The notes: a model not told the origin generated them from the sequence alone. 64,000 nucleotides of DNA from Arthrobacter roseus (GCF_016907875.1 NZ_JAFBCU010000001.1:868001-932000), one strand, 5' to 3'. Shown: positions 37,625 through 46,809, counted from the stretch's first letter. Numbers and translations are program-made.

Positions 37625-38686
37625 ATGTCCAAGTTCCCCGCTGCGGCCCTCGCCGTCGCTCTCACGGCTACGCTCAGCGCCGCCGTCGTACCCGCCGCCA
37701 CCGCTGCCCCCACCAATGAAATCGTGTCGGACGCGACGTCGTCGCCTCTGCAAGCCAACGAACGCAACGGCAGCTTCGATCTGCAGTCCCACCGTGGCGG
37801 GCGGGGTGAGTGGACTGAAGAGTCACTTGCCGCGTTTGCGAACTCTTTGGAGCTGGGGGTGAGCACCCTGGAGCTCGACACGCACCTCACGCAGGACGGG
37901 AAAGTTGTGGTGTGGCACGACGACGTGCTGACGCCAGCCAAGTGCGCCGATACTGCTCCAGCGTTCGACGGCGACCCTGAATTTCCGTACGCAGGTGACC
38001 GTGTGCGCGAGTTGACGCTGGCGCAGATCCAGACGATGGACTGCGGATACCAGCAGCTGCCGGGCTTCCCCGAACAGGACAATATTGAGGGGAACCGTAT
38101 TGCCGAACTTGCGGATGTGTACAGCTTGGCCGGGCAGTACAAGGCGAAGAAGGTTCGGTTTAATGTGGAGACCAAGGTGGAGGTTCACGGGCCCGAAGGT
38201 CAGGCGGAGATGGAAGTGCTGACGTTGCGTGTGCTGGAGGAAATCCGGTCATCGGGCCAGGGACGCAGGACGACGCTGCAGAGTTTTGACTGGGCGTCCT
38301 TGAACCTGGCCCAGCAAGAAATGCCCGGGCTGTCGCTCGTGGCGTTGTCCAGTGGCGACAAGTGGTTGGGCGTTGGCCAGCCGGGGGTCACCGAGCACCT
38401 GGGCGGAGCCGATATTGACGACTACGACGGTTCGCTGGCTCTCGCCGCGAGAGCTCTGGGGTACGACGCCGTCTCGCCGACGTGGAAGTCGGTAACGCCG
38501 CAAATGATCGCTGAGGCACATTCATTAGGTCTGCCGGTGGTCCCCTGGACTGTCAACGACGCGTCGGAGATGGAACGGCTCATGGATATGGGGGTGGACG
38601 GGATCATCACTGATTACCCCACAACGCTGCGTGAAGTCATGGACATGCGGGGGCTGAAGCTACCGAAGGCGTACGCGTTGAGATAG
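37625..38686 (+). CDS. Secreted glycerophosphodiester phosphodiesterase
   Basis: Hydrolyses glycerophosphodiesters to glycerol-3-phosphate and an alcohol. The ATG at 37625 has AAGGAGAATAGTT upstream and begins a signal peptide (MSKFPAAALAVALTATLSAA, cleavage likely after AATAA). A longer reading from 37505 lacks this logic. The GDPD barrel shows the metal and catalytic residues in QSHRGGRGEWTEES, STLELDTHLTQDGK and VVWHDDVL, then RFNVETKVE, WTVNDASEMERLMDMGVDGI and ITDYP. 353 residues. Export implies scavenging of lipid- or teichoic-acid-derived diesters. Confidence 0.9.
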   Translation: MSKFPAAALAVALTATLSAAVVPAATAAPTNEIVSDATSSPLQANERNGSFDLQSHRGGRGEWTEESLAAFANSLELGVSTLELDTHLTQDGKVVVWHDDVLTPAKCADTAPAFDGDPEFPYAGDRVRELTLAQIQTMDCGYQQLPGFPEQDNIEGNRIAELADVYSLAGQYKAKKVRFNVETKVEVHGPEGQAEMEVLTLRVLEEIRSSGQGRRTTLQSFDWASLNLAQQEMPGLSLVALSSGDKWLGVGQPGVTEHLGGADIDDYDGSLALAARALGYDAVSPTWKSVTPQMIAEAHSLGLPVVPWTVNDASEMERLMDMGVDGIITDYPTTLREVMDMRGLKLPKAYALR

Positions 38687-38827
38687 GTCTTTATAGTAAC
38701 TGGAAACTGTTGCGCCCCCTCATGCGTTGCACGAGGGGCGGTATGTTGTCTGGGATCACCTAAACTTGGTTCGGGCGGCAGGATCGCCCGTGCATGCCCA
38801 TGATTCAACAGACTCACATGAGGACTT

Positions 38828-39718
38828 ATGACTCCGCAGAACTCCAACACGCCCAGTAAGGCTGAGCGCAATTCCGCTGCACGCGAGCGGGCACGCCAGA
38901 TCCGCGAAGGTCAGCAGAAGAAGGAAAAGCGCACCAAGACGCTCACCATCTGGGGTGTGGTGTTGGCGGTTGTCGCGATCATCGTCGTTGTGGCCCTGGT
39001 TGTGGTCAACAGCATGAAAGCTGAAGTGCCTGATGCCGGCCCTGCGCCTCAGTACGGCAATGAGCACGGTGGCGTGACTCTGATCAAAGACGGTTTCGCG
39101 GAAACCCCCGATGTCACGGTGGATCTGACCAGCCTGCCCGCGCAGGGTGATATTGAGGAAGGTGCGCTTCCCCCCGGAATCGAGGCTGCGCCGGACGGCG
39201 AGCCAGCACAGATCGTTATTTACGTGGACCTTGGATGTCCCGCCTGTAAGCAGTTCGAGCTGGCGTACGAGGACTACCTGACGGAGCTTGTTGACAGCGG
39301 CAAAGCAACAGTTGAATACCGTGTTGTGAACTTCCTGGACCGTGTGTCCAGCACCAATTACTCATCACGGTCTGCCAACGCAGCAATGTGCGTGCTGGAT
39401 TCGCAACCGGAGAAGTTCAAAGATTACGTCGCTGCACTGTTTGAAAAGCAGCCGGAGGAAGGCGGTGCTGGTCTGGATAATGACACGCTCCGTTCCATCG
39501 CTGAAGACGTAGGCGTGGACACCTCGGCCATAGAAGACTGCATGAAGGAGGACACCTACCGCCCGTACGTGAACTACGCAAATGGTGTGTTCAATGTTTA
39601 CGGAGTTGGCGGAACCCCCGGAGTCTATGTTCAGGGTGTGAAGTACAACTCGCAGGAAGACGGCGACTTCCAGGCCTACGCCGACGCCGCGATCAGTGGC
39701 GAAAAGCCCAAGAAGTAG
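38828..39718 (+). CDS. Membrane-anchored DsbA-like thioredoxin-fold protein
   Basis: 296 residues: a charged N-terminus (about 1-38), one transmembrane helix (TIWGVVLAVVAIIVVVALVV), then an extracytoplasmic DsbA/thioredoxin domain with active site DLGCPACKQFE (CPAC) and the cis-proline region VGGTPGVYV. Additional Cys residues occur in AAMCVLD and IEDCMKED. Expected to catalyse or maintain disulfide bonds in exported proteins; related to the actinobacterial DsbA-like/serine-kinase-associated family. ATG preceded by TGAGGACTT. A terminator follows. Confidence 0.85.
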   Translation: MTPQNSNTPSKAERNSAARERARQIREGQQKKEKRTKTLTIWGVVLAVVAIIVVVALVVVNSMKAEVPDAGPAPQYGNEHGGVTLIKDGFAETPDVTVDLTSLPAQGDIEEGALPPGIEAAPDGEPAQIVIYVDLGCPACKQFELAYEDYLTELVDSGKATVEYRVVNFLDRVSSTNYSSRSANAAMCVLDSQPEKFKDYVAALFEKQPEEGGAGLDNDTLRSIAEDVGVDTSAIEDCMKEDTYRPYVNYANGVFNVYGVGGTPGVYVQGVKYNSQEDGDFQAYADAAISGEKPKK

Positions 39719-39733
39719 ATTGATTTTCGCGTG

Positions 39734-39768
39734 AATGGGGCCGGTCAGTTTTCCTGCCCGGCCCCATT
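39734..39768 (+). terminator. Terminator after the DsbA-like gene
   Basis: AATGGGGCCGG and CCGGCCCCATT form an 11-pair GC-rich stem around a 13-base loop, with a short downstream ACGCTAATCTTG tail. Confidence 0.75.
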
Positions 39769-39834
39769 ACGCTAATCTTGTCTAGCTGATACGCGCTCCA
39801 ACGCCGTCAGCGGCTGCAGTTTATCTGCCGCCAC

Positions 39835-39911
39835 GCCTCCTTAGCTCAGTTGGCCAGAGCACCTGTCTTGTAAACAGGGGGTCGCCGGTTCGAATCCGGC
39901 AGGAGGCTCCA
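39835..39911 (+). tRNA. tRNA-Thr (anticodon TGT)
   Basis: Acceptor arms GCCTCCT and AGGAGGC pair perfectly. The D arm contains AGCTCAGTTGG, the anticodon stem CCTGT/ACAGG encloses CTTGTAA with anticodon TGT, and the T arm is GCCGGTTCGAATCCGGC. Discriminator T and an encoded CCA (39909-39911) are present. Reads Thr ACA codons. A strong terminator lies 15 bases downstream. Confidence 0.97.
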
Positions 39912-39925
39912 GCAAAGAACATCTG

Positions 39926-39965
39926 ACTCGACGTTTCGTGAAAAACGAAACGTCGAGTTTTCTTT
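39926..39965 (+). terminator. Perfect 14-bp terminator after tRNA-Thr
   Basis: ACTCGACGTTTCGT - GAAAA - ACGAAACGTCGAGT is a perfect 14-pair stem followed by TTTTCTTTT. It could also serve the minus-strand methyltransferase from the other side. Confidence 0.93.
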
Positions 39966-40036
39966 TCGTCGCGCTAACCGTTACCAATCCGCCGAGCCTG
40001 AAAACAGTATTGAGATTCCGGTGGACGTCTTCGCGA

Positions 40037-40786
40037 CTAACCAAATGTATAAGCCGTAACCACGAATTCGCCGTCGCCGTCATCTTTGCCGTCGCCCACG
40101 GGTTGCCCGGCCCAGCCACCGTAAACTCGCTCAACATCGAACCCAGCTCCAACGAGGAGTCGGTGGATGGTCTTCGCGGACCTGAAGTAAAGGGACGCAT
40201 CGCTGACCAACTCTTCGCCGTCGGGCCACGTGTAGTGGTGCGTGAAGTCAACACGGTCTCCCTCGATAGCCGTCACCTCCGTCCAGATATCAACCGTGTC
40301 GCCGTCGTCCAGCGTCACCTGATGTCGAGAGTCGACAGGATTCCAACCCTCCCAAGCCCGGTAGCTGGGATCGCGAGAATCAAAGATCAAGCGCCCGCCC
40401 AGGACAAGGGCGCGTGCCACATCGCTGAACGTATCCCCGAACTCGTCGTCACTGAGGAACTGGGCAACATGGGCTGACATAACAGCCGTATCGAAAGCGG
40501 AGTCAGAAAGATCTGAGGCAACACCCTCAACCCACGTGACCTTCTCTGAGCCGGCCTTGGTCTGGGCTCTGTCCAGGGACGCACGCGCTGGATCAACACC
40601 CGTGACGACATGCCCCGCGGCAGCGAGCGCCAGCGTTACCCGGCCGGTGCCACAGCCAAGATCGAGAACCCGTGATCCCGGGGTCTTATTGGCGAATGCC
40701 AAGAAAAACTCGTCATCACGTCCCCACAAGCACTCGACGTCGTAGACCTCGGTCAGTCTCGGGTTGTTGAACTCAGCATTTCGCAT
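40037..40786 (-). CDS. Class I SAM-dependent methyltransferase
   Basis: 249 residues with the Rossmann methyltransferase fold. Motif I is SRVLDLGCGTGRVTLALA, motif II HVVTGVDPARASLDRA, and the motif IV region is SAFDTAVMSAHVAQFL. The rest looks like the small-molecule methyltransferase type. The substrate cannot be read from the sequence. It sits alone between tRNA-Thr and hipBA, pointing toward the tRNA. The start at 40786 gives MRNAEFNNPRLTEVYD, a usual N-terminus for these proteins. Confidence 0.85.
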   Translation of the reverse strand: MRNAEFNNPRLTEVYDVECLWGRDDEFFLAFANKTPGSRVLDLGCGTGRVTLALAAAGHVVTGVDPARASLDRAQTKAGSEKVTWVEGVASDLSDSAFDTAVMSAHVAQFLSDDEFGDTFSDVARALVLGGRLIFDSRDPSYRAWEGWNPVDSRHQVTLDDGDTVDIWTEVTAIEGDRVDFTHHYTWPDGEELVSDASLYFRSAKTIHRLLVGAGFDVERVYGGWAGQPVGDGKDDGDGEFVVTAYTFG

Positions 40787-40972
40787 ACCCTCAGGCTAGC
40801 AACGGCTGGGCAGCGCAGAATCAGCACAATGGTTCCGAAAGTAGTGTGGTGCGCCTATTCTTCAGTCAGATAAGCTCTTTTCGGAATGATCTTGCCGAAT
40901 AGGCCATAGTGCCGCACAATTGAACGCGTAAGGATCGGTAATCGGAAAAATACTTCTGCTCAGGGGGATCGC

Positions 40973-41170
40973 ATGGAAGATGCGGCTGTGGTTGGTCATG
41001 CCATCCGCGATGCTCGAAGGAATCTGGGACTGACCCAGACGCAGTTGGCAGAGTTGGTAGGCCTCTCCGATCGAACTATTCGCGATATCGAGAAGGCTGC
41101 AGGCGGCCCGAGCTTCACTTCTGTAGTTACCGCCGCTAACGCAGTAGGGCTTCGGCTGGTGGTCAGCTGA
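40973..41170 (+). CDS. hipB: HipB-like antitoxin, XRE-family HTH regulator
   Basis: 65-residue helix-turn-helix protein (NLGLTQTQLAELVGLSDRTI at about 17-36) of the short HipB/y4mF class. It binds its own promoter and neutralises the HipA kinase made by the next gene. The ATG follows CAGGGGGATCGC. The last base of its stop is the first base of hipA (TGATG), so the pair is translationally coupled. Confidence 0.9.
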   Translation: MEDAAVVGHAIRDARRNLGLTQTQLAELVGLSDRTIRDIEKAAGGPSFTSVVTAANAVGLRLVVS

Positions 41171-42351
41171 TGTCCTCAAAAAGTCTTGAGGACTTGCGGT
41201 TTGTGGCAGCCGCAGACGTTTACAAAGCTGGACAGATAGCAGGCAAACTACAGCGTACGTCCACCGGGGCCGTCGAATTCCGATACTCGCCCGACTATGA
41301 GGGTGCTCCAGTGGCTTCGACTCTGCCGATCGACGAAACAATCCACTGGTCCGGCGTCGGGCTGCCGACGTTCTTCGTTGGGTTGCTGCCCGAGGGGCAT
41401 CGCCTGACGGTATTGCGCCGAGCGACCAAGACGAGCATGGACGATGAACTGACCCTGCTTTTGGCTGTAGGCGCCGATACGCCAGGGGATGTGCAGGTTG
41501 TACCTGCGGGCCAGACGCCGAATCCTCAGGACGCACTTGCTGCCACTGGTCCGTCCGACCTCGACTTTGCGACTCTGGCTAACGTCCCAGACCGTCATGC
41601 CATACCCGGCGTCCAGTCCAAGGCGAGCGCAACAATGTTGACCACTCCCTTGGCGGGCCGCGGGCTGCGTTCTATCCTCAAGCTCGACCCTCCAAACCAC
41701 CCCCACCTCGTGCTCAATGAGGCACTCCATTTGGAGGCGGCCAGATCATTGAAGATTCCGGTAGCGAACGCAGCTGTAGTTCGAGACCGAAATAGACTCC
41801 CGGGGCTCCTGATCGAACGGTTCGATCGCGTGAATGACGGCGACAGGTGGCAGAGCCTGAGCATGGAGGATGCCGCGCAGGCCATGGACCTGTTGCCTGC
41901 AGCGAAGTATTCCGTCGACGCCGAAAAAGTAGTCGCATCTCTCGTGTCCCTTGTGAGAGCCAAACCCGTGGCGGTGCGGAACTTATACCTGCAGTTCGTG
42001 TTTGCCTGGTTGACGGGCAATGGAGACTTGCACGCAAAGAATGTCTCGGTCCTAGCGGACAAGTTGGGCAATTTCACTGTTTCCCCCGTTTACGACATTC
42101 CCTGTACCTTGCTCTATAGGGACGAAACCATGGCGTTGCCCGTGGCAGGCCGTACAAACAGGATCCGCGCGCGTCACTGGGCCGAATTCGCGGACGCCAT
42201 TGGCCTACCGCAAAAGGCAGCACGAAGCGCCAACAGGCTTGCCATGAAGGCCGCTGGATTCGTGGACCTTTCATCGCTTCCGTTTGAAGGCTCACCGTTG
42301 AATGGGGCGCAGCGAGAACTCCGGCACCGCCGGGCGCAGCTCGATGGGTAG
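41170..42351 (+). CDS. hipA: HipA-type serine/threonine kinase toxin
   Basis: Toxin of a type II system. Family members phosphorylate aminoacyl-tRNA synthetases (GltX in E. coli), halt translation and induce persistence. The 393 residues have the N-terminal HipA_N-like region, a kinase domain with ATP-contact RSILKLDPPNHPHLVLNEA, catalytic D286 and N291 in GNGDLHAKN, and D309 in YDIP. The spacings equal those of E. coli D309, N314 and D332, so the enzyme looks active. It is somewhat shorter than E. coli HipA (440). The actual target here is unknown. Confidence 0.9.
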   Translation: MSSKSLEDLRFVAAADVYKAGQIAGKLQRTSTGAVEFRYSPDYEGAPVASTLPIDETIHWSGVGLPTFFVGLLPEGHRLTVLRRATKTSMDDELTLLLAVGADTPGDVQVVPAGQTPNPQDALAATGPSDLDFATLANVPDRHAIPGVQSKASATMLTTPLAGRGLRSILKLDPPNHPHLVLNEALHLEAARSLKIPVANAAVVRDRNRLPGLLIERFDRVNDGDRWQSLSMEDAAQAMDLLPAAKYSVDAEKVVASLVSLVRAKPVAVRNLYLQFVFAWLTGNGDLHAKNVSVLADKLGNFTVSPVYDIPCTLLYRDETMALPVAGRTNRIRARHWAEFADAIGLPQKAARSANRLAMKAAGFVDLSSLPFEGSPLNGAQRELRHRRAQLDG

Positions 42352-42387
42352 GCAAACCTCCAGCCCGGAGATCGATAGGATCACCTC

Positions 42388-44355
42388 ATGACCTCCGCGT
42401 ACCAAGCCATCCCCGCGTTACTGGTGGCATTGGCAATTCTGGTCATTCCAGGCACAGCTGTCATGGTCGTCCTGCGGGTCCGCGGCCTCACGGCGGTGGC
42501 GCTCACCCCGGCGATGTCGATTTCGATCGTGGGCGTCAGCGCCGTCGTCGGGCCCCTGATCGGTCTGCGATGGAGCTGGCTGGTGGTCGCCGTCGGGCTG
42601 GCCGTAGTGCTCATAGCGCTACTGGTCCTGCGACGGCTGGCGCCGGTCCTGGCCAACGCCGTCGCGAGTACCAAGGTAGAGGCGGGCCCCCTGAAGTGGG
42701 CTCTCGCAGGAGTGACGGTTGCGGCCGTGGCGATCACGGCACGGTTCCTGCTCGCCATCGACAATCCCGAGCAGTTTACGCAGAACTACGACACCGTCTT
42801 CCACCTGAACTCCGTCCGCTACATTCTCGAGGAGGGGAACGCGTCGTCGTGGTTCGTCAACGAATTCACACGGCCCGACGCTGGTGCGCCAGCGTTCTAC
42901 CCCGCTGTCTGGCAGGGCCTCGTCAGCCTCCTCATTCAGCTCACCGGCATCAGCATCCCCGTGGCAACCAACGTGATGTGGTTGGCGGGAGCCGCCGTCG
43001 TCTGGCCGCTCAGCGCCGTCTTCCTCACCCGCATTCTGGTCGGTGCGCGCCCCGTTGTCCTTGCGGCAGCCGGGGTCCTGAGCGCAGCCTTCGCCGCGTT
43101 CCCCTTACTGCTCCTTCAGTACGGCACGGTCTATCCCAACGGGCTGTCAACGTCGCTGCTGCCCATCGGCGTCGCGCTGACCCTGGTGATCCTCAAACAG
43201 GGCCGCGAAAGTCCACTGCCCCCTGTCGCCGCCTGGTTGCTGCTGGTCCTTTACCTTCCCTCGCAGGTGCTCTCGCAACCCAACGGCATCTTCTCCATCG
43301 CGTTTCTCTTGACTCCGCTGCTGCTGATTCTGTTGGTGCGCTGGCTTCGCGCCGGTTTCGACGTATCCAACAGCAACGGTCGACGCCGGATCCTCCTGGC
43401 TCTTGTGATCGCAGCTGTCGGCTCAGTCCTGTTCTTCACGAACCCCACGATTCAAGCATTGGCAACCTGGGCGAATCCGCAGACCATGCCGTTCATCGAG
43501 GCACTCTGGCGTGCGGCAGCGAACTTCCCAGTGCCTGCGTGGACGCCAGCCATTGTCCTCACAGCGCTGGTGCTCGGCGGGCTCATCCTGCTCGGCAAAC
43601 GCGACGGTAGGGGGTGGCTCACCGTCACATGGGTCATGGTGGTCATCGTTTATGGGCTGGCGATCGGATCCGCTAACTCAGTGGGCAACGCACTCATCTC
43701 TCCCTGGTACGGCAACCCAGACCGGTTGGCGTCGATCATGCCCGTCATCGGCGTCCCCCTCGCCGCTGTCGGGATCGAATGGCTCGTCAACGCAGCCCAC
43801 CGCAAATCCGGTTGGGCCGTGTTGAAGAACAACGCGCCGTTCATGGCTATGGCCGCCGCCGTCGTCGTCGCGGCGGCCAGTCCACCGCTGTGGCAACTCA
43901 ACGCGCGCACCGCCATGGCGTTCACGATCCCCACGACACCCGATGAATCCAAGCAGCTGGACACCGACGAACTTGCGCTACTGGTTCGGCTGGACGAACT
44001 AGCCCCCGAAGACGCGGTGCTGGCAAACAACCCGTGGAACGGCTCCGCGCTGGCCGTCGCGCTCGCAGACCGCGACGTCCTGTATCCGTACATGACCATG
44101 ACCGCGATGGGTGCGGACCGCACGCTGTTGAGTAAACGACTCGACGACGTCGGGACCTCCTCCCGCGTTTGCGACGCAGCTCAGCGGGTAGGTGTGACCC
44201 ATCTGCTGGACTTTGGCGATGACCTCATCTCTGCCTCCGAAAATGAGGGGGCCCGTGCTTATCCTGGGATTGACGGCGCGGCCGAATCGGGGGCGTTTGA
44301 GCTCATCGCTGCTGAAGGACACGCGAAGCTGTACCGGCTGAAGGACTGCGACTAG
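42388..44355 (+). CDS. Polytopic membrane protein, DUF6541-like
   Basis: 655 residues with about 12-14 hydrophobic segments, beginning at LLVALAILVIPGTAVMVVLR and ending in a soluble C-terminal part (about 510-655) containing LANNPWNGSALAVALADRDV and LLDFGDDLISASENEGARAY. The arrangement resembles actinobacterial DUF6541 and glycosyltransferase-C-like membrane proteins, which carry an acidic residue in the first external loop (here DNPEQFTQNYDTVFH). A role in envelope glycan assembly is possible but unproven. ATG with GATAGGA upstream. The transporter gene begins 3 bases after the stop. Confidence 0.7.
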   Translation: MTSAYQAIPALLVALAILVIPGTAVMVVLRVRGLTAVALTPAMSISIVGVSAVVGPLIGLRWSWLVVAVGLAVVLIALLVLRRLAPVLANAVASTKVEAGPLKWALAGVTVAAVAITARFLLAIDNPEQFTQNYDTVFHLNSVRYILEEGNASSWFVNEFTRPDAGAPAFYPAVWQGLVSLLIQLTGISIPVATNVMWLAGAAVVWPLSAVFLTRILVGARPVVLAAAGVLSAAFAAFPLLLLQYGTVYPNGLSTSLLPIGVALTLVILKQGRESPLPPVAAWLLLVLYLPSQVLSQPNGIFSIAFLLTPLLLILLVRWLRAGFDVSNSNGRRRILLALVIAAVGSVLFFTNPTIQALATWANPQTMPFIEALWRAAANFPVPAWTPAIVLTALVLGGLILLGKRDGRGWLTVTWVMVVIVYGLAIGSANSVGNALISPWYGNPDRLASIMPVIGVPLAAVGIEWLVNAAHRKSGWAVLKNNAPFMAMAAAVVVAAASPPLWQLNARTAMAFTIPTTPDESKQLDTDELALLVRLDELAPEDAVLANNPWNGSALAVALADRDVLYPYMTMTAMGADRTLLSKRLDDVGTSSRVCDAAQRVGVTHLLDFGDDLISASENEGARAYPGIDGAAESGAFELIAAEGHAKLYRLKDCD

Positions 44356-44358
44356 GCG

Positions 44359-45309
44359 GTGGAGCGTCACCAGATCGCCCTGTATTTCACGGCCATCGCT
44401 GCCGGAGGAGTCATAGGGTGGTTTGTGCCCGGAGCACAGGGCCCACTGGCAAACGTGATCACCCCCGCTCTGGGACTGCTGCTTTACGCAACGTTCCTCG
44501 GTGTTCCCTTCGTGAAGATCGGCGCCGCCATTCACGACGGACGTTTCATGGCAGCCATACTGGTGCTGAACTTCCTCATGGTGCCTGCCGTCGTGTTCGG
44601 TCTATCCCGCTTTGTCGCCGATGACGTTGCGCTCCTGACGGGCGTGCTGCTGGTGCTGCTGACGCCGTGTATTGACTACGTAATCGTCTTCTCCGGACTG
44701 GCCGGTGGAGCCACTGACCGGCTGTTGGCGGCAGCTCCGATCCTCATGCTGACCCAGATGGTCCTCCTACCGGTGTATTTGCTGATGTCCATGGGACCGA
44801 ATCTTGTGACATCGATCGAGCCGAAACCGTTCATCGAAGCACTCGTTTTTCTGATCATCGTTCCCTTGGCACTGGCTGCTGTAACGCAGCGGTGGGCGCG
44901 CAGAGCAGGCACAGGGCGGACCATCATGTCGTTCATACAAGGCCTCATGGTCCCTCTCATGATGCTCACACTGGCCGCCGTCGTCGGTTCCCAGATAGCA
45001 GACATCGGTGCGCAGATTGGATCGCTGACGCGCGTTGTCCCGGTCTACATCGCTTTTCTAGTGCTGATGGTTCCGCTCGGGTTATGGGCATCGCGGATAG
45101 CTGGCCTGAACGCCGCCAGCGCGACGTCAGTCGTCTTCAGCGGAGCAACGCGCAACTCCCTCGTGGTGCTGCCGCTGGCTCTTGCGCTTCCGGAGTCGCT
45201 GAGCCTGGTGCCACTGGTGGTCGTCACGCAGACCATCGTGGAACTCATAGCCATGGTCATCTTCGTGAGGTTGATCCCGCGGCTGGTCTCCCGAAGTAGG
45301 GCCCGTTAG
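44359..45309 (+). CDS. Arsenite/bile-acid-type secondary transporter (BART superfamily)
   Basis: 316 residues, about 9-10 transmembrane helices. Similar in layout to ACR3 and BASS transporters: VLLTPCIDYVIVFSGLAGGATD with a membrane cysteine near residue 101, and NAASATSVVFSGATRNSLVV in the C-terminal half, the crossover motif of this superfamily. The Cys in a PC-like context resembles ACR3, where it is important for arsenite export, but no arsR or arsC gene is near. GTG start, 3 bases after the previous gene; coupling likely. Substrate uncertain. Confidence 0.75.
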   Translation: MERHQIALYFTAIAAGGVIGWFVPGAQGPLANVITPALGLLLYATFLGVPFVKIGAAIHDGRFMAAILVLNFLMVPAVVFGLSRFVADDVALLTGVLLVLLTPCIDYVIVFSGLAGGATDRLLAAAPILMLTQMVLLPVYLLMSMGPNLVTSIEPKPFIEALVFLIIVPLALAAVTQRWARRAGTGRTIMSFIQGLMVPLMMLTLAAVVGSQIADIGAQIGSLTRVVPVYIAFLVLMVPLGLWASRIAGLNAASATSVVFSGATRNSLVVLPLALALPESLSLVPLVVVTQTIVELIAMVIFVRLIPRLVSRSRAR

Positions 45310-45737
45310 TCGCGGCGATGGCCGATCGTTTCAAAATCGCTCCCCGAACGCCCCTGTAACCGGCGGTGGATGGACTGGGCAATACGCTGAGCTTGAATCT
45401 TGGCCAACTCCGCTTTTGGTCCCGACCAGTGCTCGTCGACATTCGTGGTCCAGAGGCTGAGCCAACGGTTGAAGTGTTCGGCCCCCAGCGGCGTCTTTTC
45501 GTTTAGGTCCAGGTGCTGCTGCAGAGCATTGCGTTTATACAGACCCGCACGGAAGAGTACGGTTTCCCAGAAATCACACATGATCGGCATGTGTTTGGCC
45601 AGATCCATCCGAGCCACGTCAATGAAAACAGGGCCTAAGAGTGGGTCCGCGAAAGCCCTCCGATAGAACTCGCTGACCAGCTCATAGACGTCGTCGCGAT
45701 CCTTGAGATCATGCAGGGCGGTATCCATACCAGTCAT
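45306..45737 (-). CDS. Group III truncated hemoglobin
   Basis: About 143 residues with the 2-on-2 globin pattern of group III: LVSEFYRRAFADPLLGPVF, HMPIMCDFWETVLFRAGLYK and EHFNRWLSLWTTNVDEHW, where the His of the EHFNRW stretch is the probable heme ligand. Expected to bind O2 or NO in the cytoplasm. I chose the ATG at 45737 (MTGMDTALHD); frames extending to 45863 add residues not found in the family and would overlap the divergent gene. It overlaps the convergent transporter stop by 4 bases. Confidence 0.88.
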   Translation of the reverse strand: MTGMDTALHDLKDRDDVYELVSEFYRRAFADPLLGPVFIDVARMDLAKHMPIMCDFWETVLFRAGLYKRNALQQHLDLNEKTPLGAEHFNRWLSLWTTNVDEHWSGPKAELAKIQAQRIAQSIHRRLQGRSGSDFETIGHRRD

Positions 45738-45772
45738 TCTACAGTTCGTAGAAAAGGTGTACGTTGGATGAC

Positions 45773-46273
45773 ATGAGCACAGCGCCGCTTCCCGCAGAAA
45801 CACCTCCACGAGCCCCCGAACGCGTATGGGGGACAAACCCCTTCCGCATCCTCGGAACAGCATGGGTCATTGCCGGCGGTCTCGTGGCCGCCGTCACCAG
45901 TCCACTACAGTTGGCCCACGGATCCTGGGCGGCGGCCTATCAGGTGCTCGTAGCCGGTGTAGCGCAGAACGCGTTTGGCACCGCCCAGCGCGCACTGGCG
46001 CCCGCACCACCGTCGTCGCGCGTTGTTGCAGCCGAACTGCTCACCTGGAATGTTGGCAGCGCAGCGGTTATCGGCGGAACGCTCATCCGCAACCCCTACG
46101 TGGTCGACGGCGGAGGACTGCTGCTCGTCATCGCGCTGGCCATTATGATTCGTACCGTCCGCGGCAAGGGGGAGGGCCCCGCATGGGCGCTCTGGCTGTA
46201 CCGGATCCTGCTGGTGGTGATTCTGGTCAGCATCCCGATCGGCCTGACCCTCGCTCACGTCCGCGCCGGGTAG
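45773..46273 (+). CDS. Small integral membrane protein of unknown function
   Basis: 166 residues from the ATG (MSTAPLPAETPP); a TTG three codons upstream is an alternative. Four hydrophobic segments: ILGTAWVIAGGLVAAVTSPL, the region around AAYQVLVAGVAQ and ELLTWNVGSAAVIGGTLI, LLLVIALAIMI, and YRILLVVILVSIPIGLTL. No family recognised. It is divergent from the truncated hemoglobin (35 bases between starts), so shared regulation is possible. Confidence 0.65.
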   Translation: MSTAPLPAETPPRAPERVWGTNPFRILGTAWVIAGGLVAAVTSPLQLAHGSWAAAYQVLVAGVAQNAFGTAQRALAPAPPSSRVVAAELLTWNVGSAAVIGGTLIRNPYVVDGGGLLLVIALAIMIRTVRGKGEGPAWALWLYRILLVVILVSIPIGLTLAHVRAG

Positions 46274-46280
46274 AGCGGCC

Positions 46281-46778
46281 CTATCCCGCTTCCATCACGG
46301 TCTTCAGCTTCTTCAAAGTGCGCCGGATGTTGCCCTTCTGAAACTCCGCGAAGGTACTGCCTCCGGTCGCAGCCCAGTCGAAAGCCCGGACGAGCAACCG
46401 TGGCCAGCGCCGGTTGTCAGTCCACGTTTCCGTGACCAGTGTGCCGCCGTCGGCTGCCTCAAAGAGGTAATCCCACGAAGCAACCCGGCCGCGGATCCGC
46501 GGAACCCGCACGCCAATCGCCTCGACCCGGAAAGCAAAGCGCTCGCCGGGATCAGCAACCGTCACTGTGCAACGGGTCACCCAGCCGACTCCTCCGCGCT
46601 TATTGGTGCCCTCGAACTCAAGGCCCACTTGGGCCCCGGTGCGCCCGCCAGTGACGGTCGCACCCGTGTTCTCAGAACTCCATTCGCCCATGCGCGTCAC
46701 ATCACTGACTGCTGCATAGACGGATGCGGGGTCCACCGCGATAACAACGCTGTCTGAGACAGCCAAAATTCGGTCCAT
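46281..46778 (-). CDS. SRPBCC family protein (polyketide cyclase/dehydrase-like)
   Basis: 165 residues from ATG at 46778 (MDRILAVSDSVVIAVDP). The typical order of SRPBCC/CoxG-like small-ligand-binding proteins is seen: VAVDPASVYAAVSDVTRMGEW-type start, GTNKRGGVGWVTRCTVTVAD, then FRVEAIGVRVPRIRGRVASW and GGTLVTETWTDNRRW, ending in a helix FAEFQKGNIRRTLKKLKT. No catalytic residues assignable. Convergent with the membrane protein gene, 7 bases apart. Confidence 0.78.
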   Translation of the reverse strand: MDRILAVSDSVVIAVDPASVYAAVSDVTRMGEWSSENTGATVTGGRTGAQVGLEFEGTNKRGGVGWVTRCTVTVADPGERFAFRVEAIGVRVPRIRGRVASWDYLFEAADGGTLVTETWTDNRRWPRLLVRAFDWAATGGSTFAEFQKGNIRRTLKKLKTVMEAG

Positions 46779-46809
46779 GTGCGCCAACGTTACCGCCCAG
46801 TAGAGGTCT

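Noticed and set aside
44359-45309. Calling the transporter an arsenite efflux pump (acr3)
   Set aside because: The membrane cysteine is suggestive but the arsenic genes that usually accompany it are absent, so only the superfamily is given.
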